From contig CM066033.1 in NCBI GenBank assembly GCA_033557465.1, forward strand, positions 1,352,383,834 through 1,352,447,833: 64,000 nt of DNA. The letters are read 5' to 3'. Under the pieces are notes generated by a model. That model ran no database searches. It was given only the letters and a program-made list of their open reading frames with translations, and was not told the origin of the DNA. Position numbers and translations under genes: made by a program. The DNA comes from Ichthyophis bannanicus (taxonomy: Eukaryota > Chordata > Amphibia > Gymnophiona > Ichthyophiidae). Shown in pieces: positions 20,800 to 32,506 of the stretch (position 1 is the stretch's first letter; the number at the start of each line of letters is the position of its first letter).

Positions 20800-20965
20800 T
20801 GGAAACTGGTGGGTGGTGCCAGTGGCATTTATATCAGAGGGTCATCAAACTGATGATTGACTCAGTCTCCAAGCTTCTGGAAGGGGAGCACAACCCAGAG
20901 GAAAGGGACTGGACTGGAGTTCCTTCAGGAACACTAATTAGCAGGTAAGGCCTAATTACTTTTTT
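20800..20965. repeat. DIRS family 2 right inverted terminal repeat
   Basis: Reverse complement of 14865-15030, longer at the tip. It contains GCAG|GTAAGG at about 20941-20950, a good match to the 5' splice-site consensus on the + strand. Confidence 0.8.
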
Positions 20966-21430
20966 AGCATGCTCAGCACATACTGACCTCAGCATTACCT
21001 GAGGTCCCAGCATGGCAGTCTGACTATCTTCTCTTCCTCCTTCATGCGGATGAAAATGACCTGCCAAGCTGTTTTTGTATGCCTAGATTCCTTTCTCTGG
21101 AACTCATTCCTTCTGACCTTACTAGCAGTGACTCCTTTCTCAAGTTTAAAGTAAGTCTTAAAGCCACTGCCTTTATACACGCATTTTAGGGCTTAGTTAG
21201 TTGGTCCTGGTGGTAAGCCCACGTAGGAAGCTGTTGACTGTCATATTCTGTTTGCTCCTCTCTTACAGACTGATCTGTAAGAGACTGTACAGACTCGTGT
21301 TTTCATGTCCCTTTCATCGTTCTCAGTGTCTCTTCATTTTTCTTCTTTGTCCCTCACCCTATATTATTGTAAACTGCTTTGATGTATGTTTTTGAAAAAC
21401 ATATAAATAAGTCTTTCAATAAACTAATAT
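20966..21430 (+). mobile_element. LINE 3' end remnant
   Basis: Weak C-terminal LINE-like peptide (FLSLELIPSDLTSSDSFLKF) and then a tail reading GTAAACTGCTTTGATG...CATATAAATAAGTC, a decayed form of the hairpin tail of the L2-like LINEs. There is no intact frame. Confidence 0.55.
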
Positions 21431-22395
21431 ATGTTAGTTAAAATTCATGGAGAAATAACGAGCACCAGTTAAGTTTCTTTTTGATGGATGAAAATTAAAA
21501 CATGGAATCTATGATTTGTTTCCATGCAGATATTTTTTTTTATCCATTAAATGTTCAAACTGAATAGTAAAGAGCTTTGTTTTGGAGAATTAAATATATT
21601 CTTACTACCTTGTTCTTTACACTGAGAAATTCCCTCTTGGAGGACATATCCTTCAGCATGACCAATGAAACCTGTCTGGAGATGTATGACATTTATTATC
21701 TTTCCCATTTTGGAAGGAAGATAAGATAGAGAAAAGCTCCCTTCAGGAAGCCAGCTAAGGTTCTATAAAGATTAAATTAATTAGGGATTGTCATCTTCAC
21801 CTCTTCATGAAATAATCCCCGTCCCCAAGCATGACTCCTTTCAATATTTTATACATCTCTTAACATCAAAATGGGAGTAGATTTTCATGAGGATTTCTAG
21901 GTGATATTGGATATTTTTTGTTTCAAACCTTCCTGCAGCACTTAGACAAATTACACCATTTGGTGAATGTCAGAAGGTCATTAAAATGTATTTATCTTGG
22001 GTCAAAGCTATTAGGAAATCAAATGGACTTTTTATCTCATTCTTCCAAGCTAGGATGGGTTTAGCTATCTCTGCACATATTCTTTCTTAGTGAATACTCT
22101 TAGCACAAAAAGCTCTTTGTAATCCAGAGTGTGTTCTCAATTTTACTGTTCATGGTGCATTTTAAATAATAGCATTATAGAAGATTCTTGAACTGAACTT
22201 GGAAAAGTTATTGAACGTAATCCATGCAAGACAGCTTGTTTGACTTTGCCTATGATTTTAGAAACATATTATTAACTGCTTATCAAGGCTTTTTTTTGTG
22301 GAGGGGTGGGTTCTAGGGGGGTATTGAATGTTGTCACCTTTTCTATTGCTTGCTAAAATTGATCCATGGGTGATAAACAGCAGAATAAAGGGGGG
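21431..22395. other. Unassigned 0.96 kb
   Basis: AT-rich sequence with no convincing exon or element. A poly-G run of about 12 lies at 22390-22402. Confidence 0.4.
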
Positions 22396-22978
22396 GGGGG
22401 GAGGGTGTCAGGATCCAGAAACAGATTCAAAGAGGTGGATTTTTAGCCTGGATTTGAATAGAAACAGAGAGAACACCTGATGTGTTGACTAAGGTAGTCT
22501 TTTCCAGACATGTAGTGCAGCAAGGTAGAATGAAGTCTGCAGTTGGCAGTGGAAGAGAAGGGCACAGATGAAAGCAATTTGTCTGAGTGGAGTTCCCAAG
22601 GAAAGGTGTAGGGAGAGATAAGAGGAGAGGTAATGAGGAGCTACAGAAAGAATGCTTATAGGTCTTATAGACTTATAGGTCAGTAAGAGAAGTTTGAACT
22701 GTATGCAGAAACCAATGAGCCAATGAACTAACTTCAGAAGAGGGCTTATGTGAGCATAGCAACATTAGCTGAAGATTAGTCATGCGGCTGAGTTCTGAAT
22801 TGATTGCAGGACAGAGAGATGATTCTGGGCAAGACCAGTGAATCAAAAGTTGCTATAGTCTAAACAGTTGACTAGAGTGGAAAATAGTCTGTGTGTTCAG
22901 GAAGGGAGATACAAATTTTGCTGATGTTAAGAGAGATAAAAACAGGTTTAGCTACTGTATATGTAGGATGTATATATA

Positions 22979-24679
22979 CAGTGGTGTGCAAAAGTCTGGA
23001 ATCACTTGTGAGTTTTGCGTTTTTCGTACTTTCTAACTTTTTTTTTAAATTTTGCGTTAGCCCAGCATATTCATCTTTCTACCACGTTAAAAGGGATACA
23101 TTTGGCTGAGTTGACTTTTTTGCATTCCTTGCTTCCAATTTAAATACTTTACAGACACTGGGAGATAGCTACTGCAATTTTTGTGGATCCTGCGTCAAAA
23201 CTGGATCGAGATTATCCAGTATGCACACGTTATTTCTGACCAATCAGGAGGCTGGTTTTACTACCCAATCACAGTGCAGATATCTAGCCAACAGTGCAGC
23301 TATAAAAACGTGTGGAATTTTTGAATTTCATACGCTTTCTGGATTGACCATGAAGAGGACTCGGACCCTGACATTGGAGGAGCGTGTTCGTGTGTCCTTT
23401 ATGAGCGAGGAAGGATTTTCAAGCCATCAGATAGCCAGGAAAATTGGCTGCAGTCAGAGCACTGTTAAAATTCTACAGAAGAAGAAAGAAACGGGTTCAG
23501 TGGTGGACAAGCCTCATTTAGGTCATCCATGTGCATCAACATCACGCCAGGACCGCGCACTATGTTGCATTTCACTGACTAATCATAAGTTGACCTCTCC
23601 TCAGCTACTTCGAGAGTGGTCAGACAAGAGTAAGGTCAGTGTCAGCTCATCAACAGTTCGTCGCCGGTGCCTGCAGTTTGGTCTCCGGGGCTCCAAAGCA
23701 TGGAATAAGCCACCGAGGACTGACATATAAAGGCGCAACCGGATCGTGTGGGTGAGAAAGCATTCAGCGATGAAAGCACCCTCTGCCTGTTTGGTAACCA
23801 GGCCCACACCTATGTGAAATTTCCTGGAGAGGAATTCAAGCCTGAGTGTCTCAACCTCACTGTGAAGCATCCTTTGAAGGTCATGGTCTGGGGCTGCATG
23901 GCTACCAGTGGTGTTGGATGTCTTCACATCGTCGATGGAATGGTCAATGGGGCCAAGTACATCACCATACTGCAAAAGTGCATGGTGACATCAGTATATT
24001 AGCTGTTTCCTGGCCAGTTCCTTTTCCAAGATGACAATGCACCCTGCTATCGCTCCAGACAGGTGATCAGCTGGAAGCAGCAGAACAACATCAAGTCAGT
24101 GGACTGGCCTGCCCAGTCTCCAGATCTGAATCCAGTCGAGAACCTGTGGCACAAGGTGGCCTTCGAAATAACCAAGAGGCATCCGACATCAAAGCGAGAG
24201 CTGATTGAGTCACTCATTGCAGCTTGGAACCGCGTTGTCACCAACGATCACCTTGTCACACTGATTCATTCAATGCCAACAAGGTGCAGTCAGGTGATCA
24301 AGAACAAAGGGTGGCCCATCAAATACTGAGCCTTCACTGACACATAAAAACGGCCTTTTTCAAGGCCACATACATTAATTTGAAGGAAACCTGGCGTGCA
24401 TTCATAATATTTTAATGCACACTTACAATAATATATCGTTGGCCAACGATGTACATTACGCGATTTTCACAGAAAATCTATCAACAGGACAACTATGGGG
24501 AACAAACTCAGAAAATAAGGGCCAGACCAATACTAAAAGTTGGCCCTAATAGCCAAATCTATCACTTATCATGAGATACACAGTAAAAGCCACTGGGAGG
24601 AAAAATAAATTAAGATATAAGGTCACAAAGTTGAAAAACGTCATATTTACAAGTGATTCCAGACTTTTGCACACCACTG
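22979..24679 (+). mobile_element. Tc1-like DNA transposon
   Basis: A 1.70-kb element with TA on both sides (22977-22978 and 24680-24681). Its ends are inverted: CAGTGGTGTGCAAAAGTCTG at the left and the reverse complement at the right, extending through GGAATCACTTG. Inside is a broken DD34E transposase. It is inserted in the decayed reverse-strand LINE. Confidence 0.95.
23350..24329 (+). pseudogene. Tc1 transposase, DD34E type, broken
   Basis: Cut-and-paste transposase. N-terminal helix-turn-helix region (LTLEERVRVSFMSEEGFSSH, then IARKIGCSQSTVKI) and second DNA-binding part (VSVSSSTVRRRCLQFGLRG). The frame stops at 23730, and a segment before the first catalytic Asp appears deleted. Catalytic residues are in FSDEST (D1), FQDDNAPCYR (D2) and NPVENLW (E), with 34 residues between D2 and E. 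A stop near 24000 separates D1 from D2. It ends KNKGWPIKY at 24329. Not functional as it stands. Confidence 0.92.
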
Positions 24680-24967
24680 TATATATAGAGAGAGAAGAGT
24701 TAAAGATGACACCAAGTTGCGAATAGTGAGGAGAGGAGGAAGGAGGAGCTGGGTTTAGTGGGAAAGAAGGAATTCCGCCTTGGCCATGTTCAGTTTTGGA
24801 CAGTGACAGGACATCCAGGTAGCAATATCAAACAAGCAAGCTGAGGTGTTGGCCTGGATTCCTGGAGAGGTTTCGGGTGCGGAGAGGTAAATCTGAGAGT
24901 CATCAGTGATGGTCCCGAAAATCATGGGAGGAAATCCGGGCACCACGGGAGTTAGAATAAAGGTTCT

Positions 24968-25076
24968 GCCAGTCAGGTTTTCAGGATAACCACAGTGAAT
25001 ATGCATTAGAGAGATTTCTATCCATTGCAAATCTCTCATGCATATTCATTGTGGTTACCCTGAAAATCTGACTGGC
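24968..25076. mobile_element. Hairpin MITE-like palindrome
   Basis: Two 48-50-bp arms (24968-25017 and 25029-25076) are near-perfect reverse complements, separated by about 11 bp. Arms start GCCAGTCAGGTTTTCAGGAT and contain TGAATATGCAT. It sits in the RT region of the decayed LINE. The family resembles short palindromic repeats I recall from other tetrapods, but I cannot assign a superfamily. Confidence 0.85.
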
Positions 25077-25940
25077 TGGGTGGAAACCCCTGGTATAGAG
25101 AGAGAGAAAAAAGGAAGTCCTAAGACACAAAGCCTTGAGGTACACAGACAAAGTGGCATAGCAGTGGAAGATAATCAGCCAGAAGATACACTAAAATTAT
25201 GATGGGGGGAGAGAAAAAAAACATGACAGAACAGAGACCCTAAATCCAAGTGAGAACAGGGTATCAAGGAGAAGGTGGTGATCAACAATGTCAGAAATAG
25301 CAGATAGGTCAAGAAGAATGAGGATCGAGTAAAGGCTTTTCGATTTGGTCAGCAGCAGGTCACTGGAGACTTTGCAAGGAGCCTTTCTGTAGAATGTAGA
25401 AGTCAAAAAAACAGATTGCAGGGAATCCAGAATGACTTTAAATGAGTGTCAAGACCGTGGTGGTGAATTGCATATTCAAGTAGTTTGTATGTGAAAAGGA
25501 AGAGGGAGATGTGCTGATAATTGGAAGGGCAAGTAGGGTCTAGAGAAGGTTTATTGAGGAAAAGTGTGACCACAGCATGTTTGAAGACTGCAGGAACAGT
25601 TGCAGTATAAAGAGGTTGAGGATATGACAGGGAAGGGATGACAGCGGGAGAGAGAAAGCTTAGTAGACTGGTGAGAATGGTATCAGAGGAGTAGTTAGTG
25701 AGTTTTGAGGAGGAGGGAAGATGCGCTGTTTCTTCCTTAGTAATTTTAGAAAAGAAGAAAGGGTGACAAATTGAAGAAAAGATTTGAGAGTGAAGGGGGG
25801 GGGGGGGTGAGGAGGGGAAGATGGCGGTTGCCCTGTGGAGAACTTAAGACTAATATTGTGAACCTTATCATAGAAGTAGTCTGCCAAAGTTTTGGCAGAA
25901 AGCAAGAGGGGTAAGGGACGAAGGCACATTGAGGGGAGAG

Positions 25941-26477
25941 TTTAGAGTTGCAAAGAGATGTGGGCCGGAGGCAAGAATTTTTCAGATGGCATACTACTCT
26001 TGCTTGGTGAATGCTATGACAGACTGGAACGAGGTTAGCATGAATTTGAAATGTCAGAAATAAGCATGAATGTGGGATTTAAGCCAAATGTGCTCAGCAG
26101 CCCCCCAGCTCTAGTGTCTCCCACTGAGAAGACAAGAGCTGCCAGAATGGCTCAAAGAGGAAAAGAAATCTGAGAAATGTTGCAGCCCATGCAGGATGGT
26201 GGTCCACTTGTGATACCTCCAACAGAGAAAACGTGCAATGCCACCACGGTATCCTGAATAAGAGTGGAGAGATCCTCCCTATGAAGAAGATGAATCACTA
26301 ATGGATCTGCTCCCTCCAGGTCCTCAAACCACTAGGAGAAGCTCCTCTTCCTCTGTTAACTCACAGGTTTGAGACAGGGAATCCTCTTCTGACAACACCT
26401 CCTATAGGGGACAAGGTTGAACTCTGAAGAATGGATAGGCAAAAATGATAGATGGGGAACTGAACCCTCTTGACCTA
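25941..26477. other. Unassigned 0.54 kb
   Basis: No gene or clear repeat recognised. Confidence 0.35.
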
Positions 26478-26556
26478 GATTGGCCACTGTTGGAAACAGG
26501 ATACTGGGCTTGTTTGTTGGACCTTGGTCTGACTCAGTATGGCATATCTTATGTTC
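26478..26556 (+). mobile_element. CR1 3' end fragment
   Basis: GGCCACTGTTGGAAACAGGA through GGTCTGACTCAGTATGGC to CTTATGTTCTTAG matches the last 80 bp of the CR1 at 12985-14085. Confidence 0.8.
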
Positions 26557-27389
26557 TTAGAGGGGGGGAGATCAGGGCCGTCTACTCCTGTGAGGGCACT
26601 TGTCGAGCAGTTACTAAAGACTGAAAACAGCCCATGAACTGTTTCAGGAGCTGCTGCTCAAAGCTGGCTGAGAATGGGCCCTGGGGCCTCAGGACTCTCA
26701 GGAGCCTGCCAGCCAGATGCTGCAGCTTCTTCACCAGGCTCCCCTTCCCTTTTACCAGGACTAAAATGTCTGCTGTTCCTGCCAGTGGAAAAATTGTAGC
26801 AGATATGGAAGAACCATCAAAATTGGGTTCAGGGATGTCACCTGAGGCTTCTCCATCGCACTGAGGGCAAAAAGAGTCAGCTACAGTGCTTACTTAACGG
26901 TGGCCACAGTTCCATACACCTTCCATTGCGGTCAAGGAAAAAAGATGCAAAGAAAAATCCTGACAAAAAGAAAATCAAGGTGAACAAGGAACACCCTGAT
27001 AGTACGGGAATCCCTGAACCTGCCAGAGAAACCTGAGAAGGGCTTTCCCAGCCGCATATAGAGGCCTAGAAACATGATGGCAGAAAAAGACGACATGGCC
27101 TATCTTGTCTGCCCTTCCATATCAACTACAATAGTCCCCTTTCTGCTTTTAGAGTTCCTCTGTGTTTGTCCCATGCTTTTTTGAATTCAGGAGAGCATGT
27201 CTGCCTCAGAGCATTTTTGAGGTTTGAAGCTGCTTTATTCAAGCAGCACACAAACCAATTAAAAAAGATAGGACTGAAATAATAACTTTGCAAAAAAATA
27301 GAAAGAATAGAATATGCAGATACAGGACAGTGAAAAGGAAGAGATCCTGTACTCTCAACTATGTGCCTCTTTGGGAACCTGCCAGGTAC
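26557..27389. other. Unassigned 0.8 kb
   Basis: Contains a short open frame (26634-26864) that I do not recognise. No exon-like conservation or element ends are seen. Confidence 0.35.
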
Positions 27390-27480
27390 TTGTGGCCTGG
27401 ATTGGCCTTTGTTGAAAACAGGATACTGGGCTTGATGGATTTTGGTTTGACCCAGTAAGGCATTTCTTATGTTCTTATGA
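27390..27480 (+). mobile_element. CR1 3' end fragment
   Basis: Same CR1 terminal block as at 26478, ending in GGCATTTCTTATGTTCTTATG. Confidence 0.8.
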
Positions 27481-27869
27481 CCTACCAAACCATCTCAGGA
27501 GCTCCATGGGGGTCATCCTGCTCACTCTCTGGCCCATGAGTGCTGGGACCCATGGGTAACAGTACTGGACATAGGGCAACTGTTGATGCAGAGAGAGAAT
27601 GGGCATAGCCAAGTTCCGAGCAAATGTTGGGCAAAAGGTGTCAGACAGGCTGCAAGCCAGGGGAATCGGGCCTATCTGCATTGTTGCACTGAATTCAATC
27701 CTTTCCAGATCTAGTCATTCTAGTGGTTCCAGCTTGGTCTTTTGGGCTGTGGTACAGTGACCTTGAATGCTTTTGGCGGGGTCACCACTTCTGTGTCCAT
27801 AGGCTTTTACCCATCTGCATCAGAGTTCTCTTCTCATAGAGGACCCTGCTTCCTTCTGACTTATGGCGT

Positions 27870-28110
27870 GGTCATTAAGAGGGGGAAGGAAGCGCGCAAG
27901 TTATTTCAAAGCTGTGGTGAATACCCTTCTTAAGGCTCATAGAGCTGCTTCTTCCTGGGCTTATGTGAGAGCCTGGGAAGATTCTTGGTGTGGTTCCCAT
28001 GCCTTAGAAGCATGTAGGGCCGATATGCCTTGATCAGGGCCTGGCACGATTCCCTTAAAGTGCAGCTGGTGGCTATAGCATGCTATTGGAGTAGAGTGCA
28101 GGGAGTGTTG
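27870..28110 (+). pseudogene. DIRS tyrosine recombinase N-terminal fragment
   Basis: One frame reads KAVVNTLLKAHRAASSWAYV and then RAWEDSW, resembling TLLNACKRSTCLSYVRIWRIFQGW of copy C. A later segment, LKVQLVAIACYW, corresponds to LRVQLAAISCYRG. It is a remnant of a DIRS related to family 2, with no ends seen. Confidence 0.6.
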
Positions 28111-29879
28111 TAAGAGTAATAGGCATAAACTACACAGGCTCTCACTGCATATGGGAGCAACACAAGAAGGAGGACAGCTGTACAAAGTGGAGTCTGGATC
28201 AGCTTGGCCATATTGAGGAAGCAAGAGCCATAAGAATGCAGACAGCATGCACATAGGCATCTTTCACCTTTAGAGCCAGAGATGCTGCAACCATGGTTTT
28301 AGAGATGGGCATTGACAAACAACAAATACCTCTAGAATTTATTTTAAGGGGCCCACTGCCATAAACAGGCCCGCCATAAATTGCAGAGGTCTGACAGCTC
28401 TGGCCTGTCCAGAAGGCCTCATACAAACAGCTAGGGGTGTTTGCTAATGGTTAATGCTCGTTAAGTAAAGTTATCATGCGTTAAGTGCTGCAGTGGCCCA
28501 TAGAAATGAATGGGGATTGGAAACACTTAATTTTAGTGCATTAACCTTTAGTAAGCATGCCCTCTATCCAGATGAAATTGATAGATATGGAAAATTTAGT
28601 CTTTCTGTATTGTAATCTGATATTGTGCTACTGAACATCTTAGTCATCATACCCATTTACGATATTAACTAGGGAACAAAGTCTCCAAAATATCATTGAT
28701 CTTAATGTTTATAGAAATGTGAGGATGAATATTGTTAAGAAAAATCATTTAAAAAAAAACTTCAAAGAGAAAATATCCTGAAATGAACTACTTTTCTATA
28801 CAACTGTCCTTCTAGGTAGGACTTAAAAATGTACACAAGTAATGCTTAAAAATGTTAAAATAATACACCTGAAAAAATTACTGATAGGAAAGAAATTTAC
28901 ATTTCCAGCTTTTGAACATCTCATAAGATTTTTTTTTTAAATTGGTTTTTAGTCTCCAGGGAACTACCATGAACCCATCCTGTCAGACTGCCTTTCAAAA
29001 TTGCCAGCTTTTGCGTTTCGTCTTTCTTATCTTAAAAAAAAATGATGCTAGGCGTTTTAATGTCTGAAGCTATGCGTTTAGAATAAGTAAAAGTCTGGTC
29101 GCAGTTCAAACCGTTGCAGGATTCCAGATTTCTGAGTTAATCTGTAGACATTCCTCTGTAGAGCTCAGAAATAGGTGCTTTTAGTTTGCTTGCAGAAACA
29201 TGTATTTTTTTTAAAGCAGTGTTCCCTGTGTTCATTTTTAAAATTGAAAGACTCTTTGAGACTTATTGATGGCAAGAGCTTTGCTTCAGTCAAGCTTCAT
29301 CTATTTAGGCAAATAATTGAGCAATTAAATTCAATGGAGCAGATTATGGCCGTGGTTTAACTCGGGTCTGACTGATACTGTGTGCGCCCATCCCTGAACT
29401 TTTGTTATTACAGAATCCAGGTTTATTAGCTTTATTTTAATTATTTTTTTTTGACCTGGTAGTTCTTCCACTTTTTGTTGTCAGTCAGAACCAGAGCTGG
29501 AATTTTGGCACCTTTCAGATCTAAATTCACCCTCCCACTGCTCCTAATCTAACCATTGCAGTAATGGATCTGAGACTGGGAGCCATTCACCAAAATCACT
29601 AGCTGTCTCCCTTAATGAGGACCGTGACTTCCTTGATCCCAACCGCCCCCCCAGGGTTCTATATGTTGCTATTGCAAAAATTCCCAGCTGACGGGGTACA
29701 AAAGGCCTTACTTGAGAATCAAATTGGGCATGAGTATGGGGGTGGGTGGGATCTCTTTGCATGGTAAGGAGCAAAACTGATACCAGGCCAGCCCCCCTCC
29801 CCTTTATTTATTTATTTTTTATAAGTATGCAAGGTTAAAAAAATGAAAATAGGTTTACTATAGGTTCTTTAGCCTTAGT
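28111..29879. other. Unassigned 1.77 kb
   Basis: No exon or autonomous element recognised. 28440-28565 has an AT-rich TTAA/GTTAA-rich segment that may be an old repeat. Short open frames here look random. Confidence 0.4.
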
Positions 29880-30005
29880 TTTATTTATTTATTTATTTAT
29901 TTATTTTATTTATTTGCATTCTCTTATATACCGCGCTATTCTGCATCAGTGCGGTTTACATTGAACAAACTGAAATTACATTGAACAGGGCATTATAACT
30001 TTATA
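29880..30005 (-). mobile_element. L2-like LINE/SINE 3' tail fragment
   Basis: Starts with a TTTA microsatellite (reverse complement of the tail), then TATATACCGCGCTATTCTGC and GTGCGGTTTACATTGAAC. This is the reverse complement of the hairpin 3' tail with stem CCGCAC/GCGCGG. Confidence 0.8.
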
Positions 30006-30612
30006 TGTATATAAATTATATAACTTTATATATATATATAAATTATAGCTTTAATATATCACTTTTCCCGAAGCTCCTATTTTATAATGTCTTTCTCCAA
30101 AGGTGAGTTACCATAATTCATAAAGATACATATGATCTGTTAATCACATTTATTCTGTTCTTAGATACTTATACACCGCATGGTAGGAAAGTATGTATTG
30201 CCTGTAACAAAATAACCACCCTGGCTACAAAAAATCCAGTAGTACAAAAATACACAATGTAGCCACCAACCTTTAGTAGGCACAAAAGTTCATAAGGTCT
30301 TGCGCATGCTCCAGTGTCTCTGAGATCATCAGTTACTGCTTGGGAAATTTCCCTGAAGAAGTCTAGCTTTGGCAAAACTAATGGCCATAGTTGGACATTC
30401 AAAAGGTATTGGTTCTCACCATCCTTATTATAGACAAGTGGATATTTATACGATGGTGTGTTCACCATCTTCATTTTCTTCAGTATTTTCACTGACTCTA
30501 TTGATGTTACAGCAGATAAGGGGCCTTAATTTTTATTATATGCTGAGAGCCTTAGTAGATATGTTATACGAAGAAATTGAAGACACCGATCTTTGTTTAG
30601 AGGTACAAGAGG
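30006..30612. other. Unassigned, with a dispersed repeat also present at 35555
   Basis: The block at 30240-30310 (reverse complement: CCTTATGAACTTTTGTGCCT...GTTGGTGGCTACATTGTG) recurs in the other orientation at about 35573-35625. CCCTGAAGAAG near 30350 resembles the 3' region of some Penelope-like elements, but this is weak. No coding domain is supported. Confidence 0.4.
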
Positions 30613-31440
30613 AGGTTGTTGTTAAGTGCCATCGAGTCGGAGTCGACTCATGGCCACCCTCTGGATAGCTATCCTAAATTGTGTTCGGTCTTCAGTCAGG
30701 CAGCTCATTGTTGACAGACTGGTACCCGTAGCTGCTGTTATTGTATCGATCCATCTCATTGCTGGCCTTCCTCTTTTGCGTTGACCTTCTATCTTGCCAA
30801 GCATGATGTCTTTCTCTAATGATCTCTCTCTTCGCATGATGTGTCCAAAGTATGAAAGTCGAAGTCTTGTCATCTGAGCTTCTAAAGAAAGCTTAGGTTT
30901 GATCTCCTCTAGTACCGACTGGTTTGTTCTTTGGGCAGTCCATGGTATACACAGTATTCGCCACCAGCACCATAATTCAAAGGCATCAATTTTCTTCCTG
31001 TCTGTCTTTTTCACTGTCCAGCTTTCACATCTATATGATGTTATTGAAAATACCATGGCTTGAACAAGTCGAATCTTTGTATGGAGAGAGACATCTCTGC
31101 TCTTGAGAATGTTATCTAGGTCTTTCATAGCCATTCTGCCAAGAGCAATGCGTCATTTGATTTCTTGACTGCTTGTTGCTTCTTTATTGATAGTTGATCC
31201 AAGTAGGTTAAAGTTGTTCACAATTTCAATTTCTTCTCCTTCAACGATGAACCTGTTGATTATGCCAGTTGTCATGATCTTTGTCTGCTTTACATTAAGG
31301 TGCAGGCCCATTTTGAGACTATGTTCTTTGATTGTGAGAAGCAAATGTTTCAGATCATCTTCACTTTCAGCCAGTAATGTAGTATCATCAGCATAGTGAA
31401 GGTTGTTGATGAGTCTTCCACCAATCTTCACACCTCTGTG
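30613..31440 (-). pseudogene. RTE/BovB-type LINE, RT C-terminal part and 3' end
   Basis: Minus strand. RT catalytic block NLHYADDTTLLAESEDDL, then GLHLNVKQTKIM, then after a frame break MVFSITSYRCESWTVKK, WWRILCIPWTAQRTNQSVLE, YFGHIMRR, LGKIEGQRKRGRPAMRWID and a terminal VAMSRLRLDGT. This is the characteristic C-terminal series of RTE/BovB LINEs. The 3' end is short and rich in AAC repeats (GTTGTTGTT on the + strand at about 30615). It is 5'-truncated. Confidence 0.92.
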
Positions 31441-32506
31441 AGGAGGTTAACAAAAAGTATAAGGAGAAGGCTTGTTTTGTACAGTTTTTGTGGTATGGAC
31501 TGAGTGAATGAAGGTTCCTTATCGTTCTTCCAGTTCAGTCCTCTACTTCTGGGTTGTCAACCTCCTCCTGTAGCTTGGAGACTGGTATGTCAAAATGATG
31601 ACATCACTGGATATAGCCTGCTGCACTCTCTCTCACCCCCTCCAGTGTTACCATTCTCCATGCAGCAGGAGGACGTTGTGAGCCCGAGAGAGGGCTCACT
31701 GGAGTAACAGATAAGGAGAGAGTAGCACTAGATTAGTTTGGGTTTATGGCTGAAAATAATTTTTTGTTGGGGGTAGTGTTTCTTTAAAAAAAAAAAAAAA
31801 AGAGATTTTGGCATTCACTGCTCCCTGCCTGTCAGCCCGTTAAAGAGAAAGCAACAACACTTTAAGGAGAGGAGTTGATCAGTGAAAGGAGTTGTCTGTG
31901 TGGTGATCGGAGGTTCTCTCCCCCCGGACACTACGGGGGAGAGCACTCTCTAGGACCCCTGTACTCTGCCGGGCCGCAGTGAATGCTGATCGCGGCTCCG
32001 GAGGTCAGGGAAGCTGCGGTCAATTCTGTTTGGCGCAGACAAGCCCGGTCAGCTTTCAACCGGCGGCAGGCTGCTTTAGCAGGGGAGGCAGTTCGGCACG
32101 CTCTTTCAGCGCTAGGAAAGGGGCACTTGGTGCTCTTTTTCTCCTCAGGTTCCCGGCGGCCATTTTAGGTCGCACGGGAGACTGCGTGGGTGCTTAACAT
32201 CGGGCTTTCAGAGCAGGTAGGCAAACCTCGTTGGCAGTGGGATAACGGTTCTCTCGGTAGGTGATGTTATTTATTTTTCTCTTTTCTTTTAACTGCATTT
32301 ACTTTCTTTTTTGTTTTTTTCCCATGGCCATGTTCCGAGGGGGGGGGGAGGAGGGGAGGGGGACCTTCTCGCAGTGGCAATTGCCTGGGGCTTGCAGCAG
32401 GGATATTCCCACGCAGACAAGGATCACTATTAGTTCTGCGTTTAGCTCTGGCTTGCAGAACATAATTGGTGGATAATACTTGCAAAGTATAAGCAGAAGG
32501 AGGTTT

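Larger units (their letters stand above)
14865..20965 (+). mobile_element. DIRS retrotransposon family 2, copy C (full span, decayed)
   Basis: Complete in outline: left inverted repeat (14865 to about 15030), leader, gag, RT/RNase H, tyrosine recombinase, internal complementary region (20374-20475) and right inverted repeat (about 20800-20965). The protein motifs are DIRS-like but clearly differ from family 1. All frames carry stops or shifts. Ends were set from the complementary region, whose two halves are reverse complements of 14865-14912 and about 20903-20965. Confidence 0.88.
22400..25940 (-). mobile_element. Decayed LINE (CR1/L2 group), host of a Tc1 element and a MITE
   Basis: Read on the minus strand: a pre-RT segment near 25929-25660 (LADYFYDKVHNI), an RT segment at 25406-25200 (ILLDLSAISDIVDHHLLLDT, LGFRVSVLS), a second RT segment near 24900-24757 (DDSQIYLS, then CLFDIATWMSCHCPKLN) and a C-terminal segment at about 22975-22400 (FKSRLKIHLFE-type end). 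Many stops and shifts. The hairpin MITE at 24968-25076 lies between the two RT segments. The Tc1 element at 22979-24679 separates the second RT segment from the C-terminal part. Confidence 0.75.

Noticed and set aside
28900..29360. Possible additional ASCC3 or other host exon around 29175-29360
   Set aside because: The open frame has no clear splice sites and its translation does not match any ASCC3 segment I remember.
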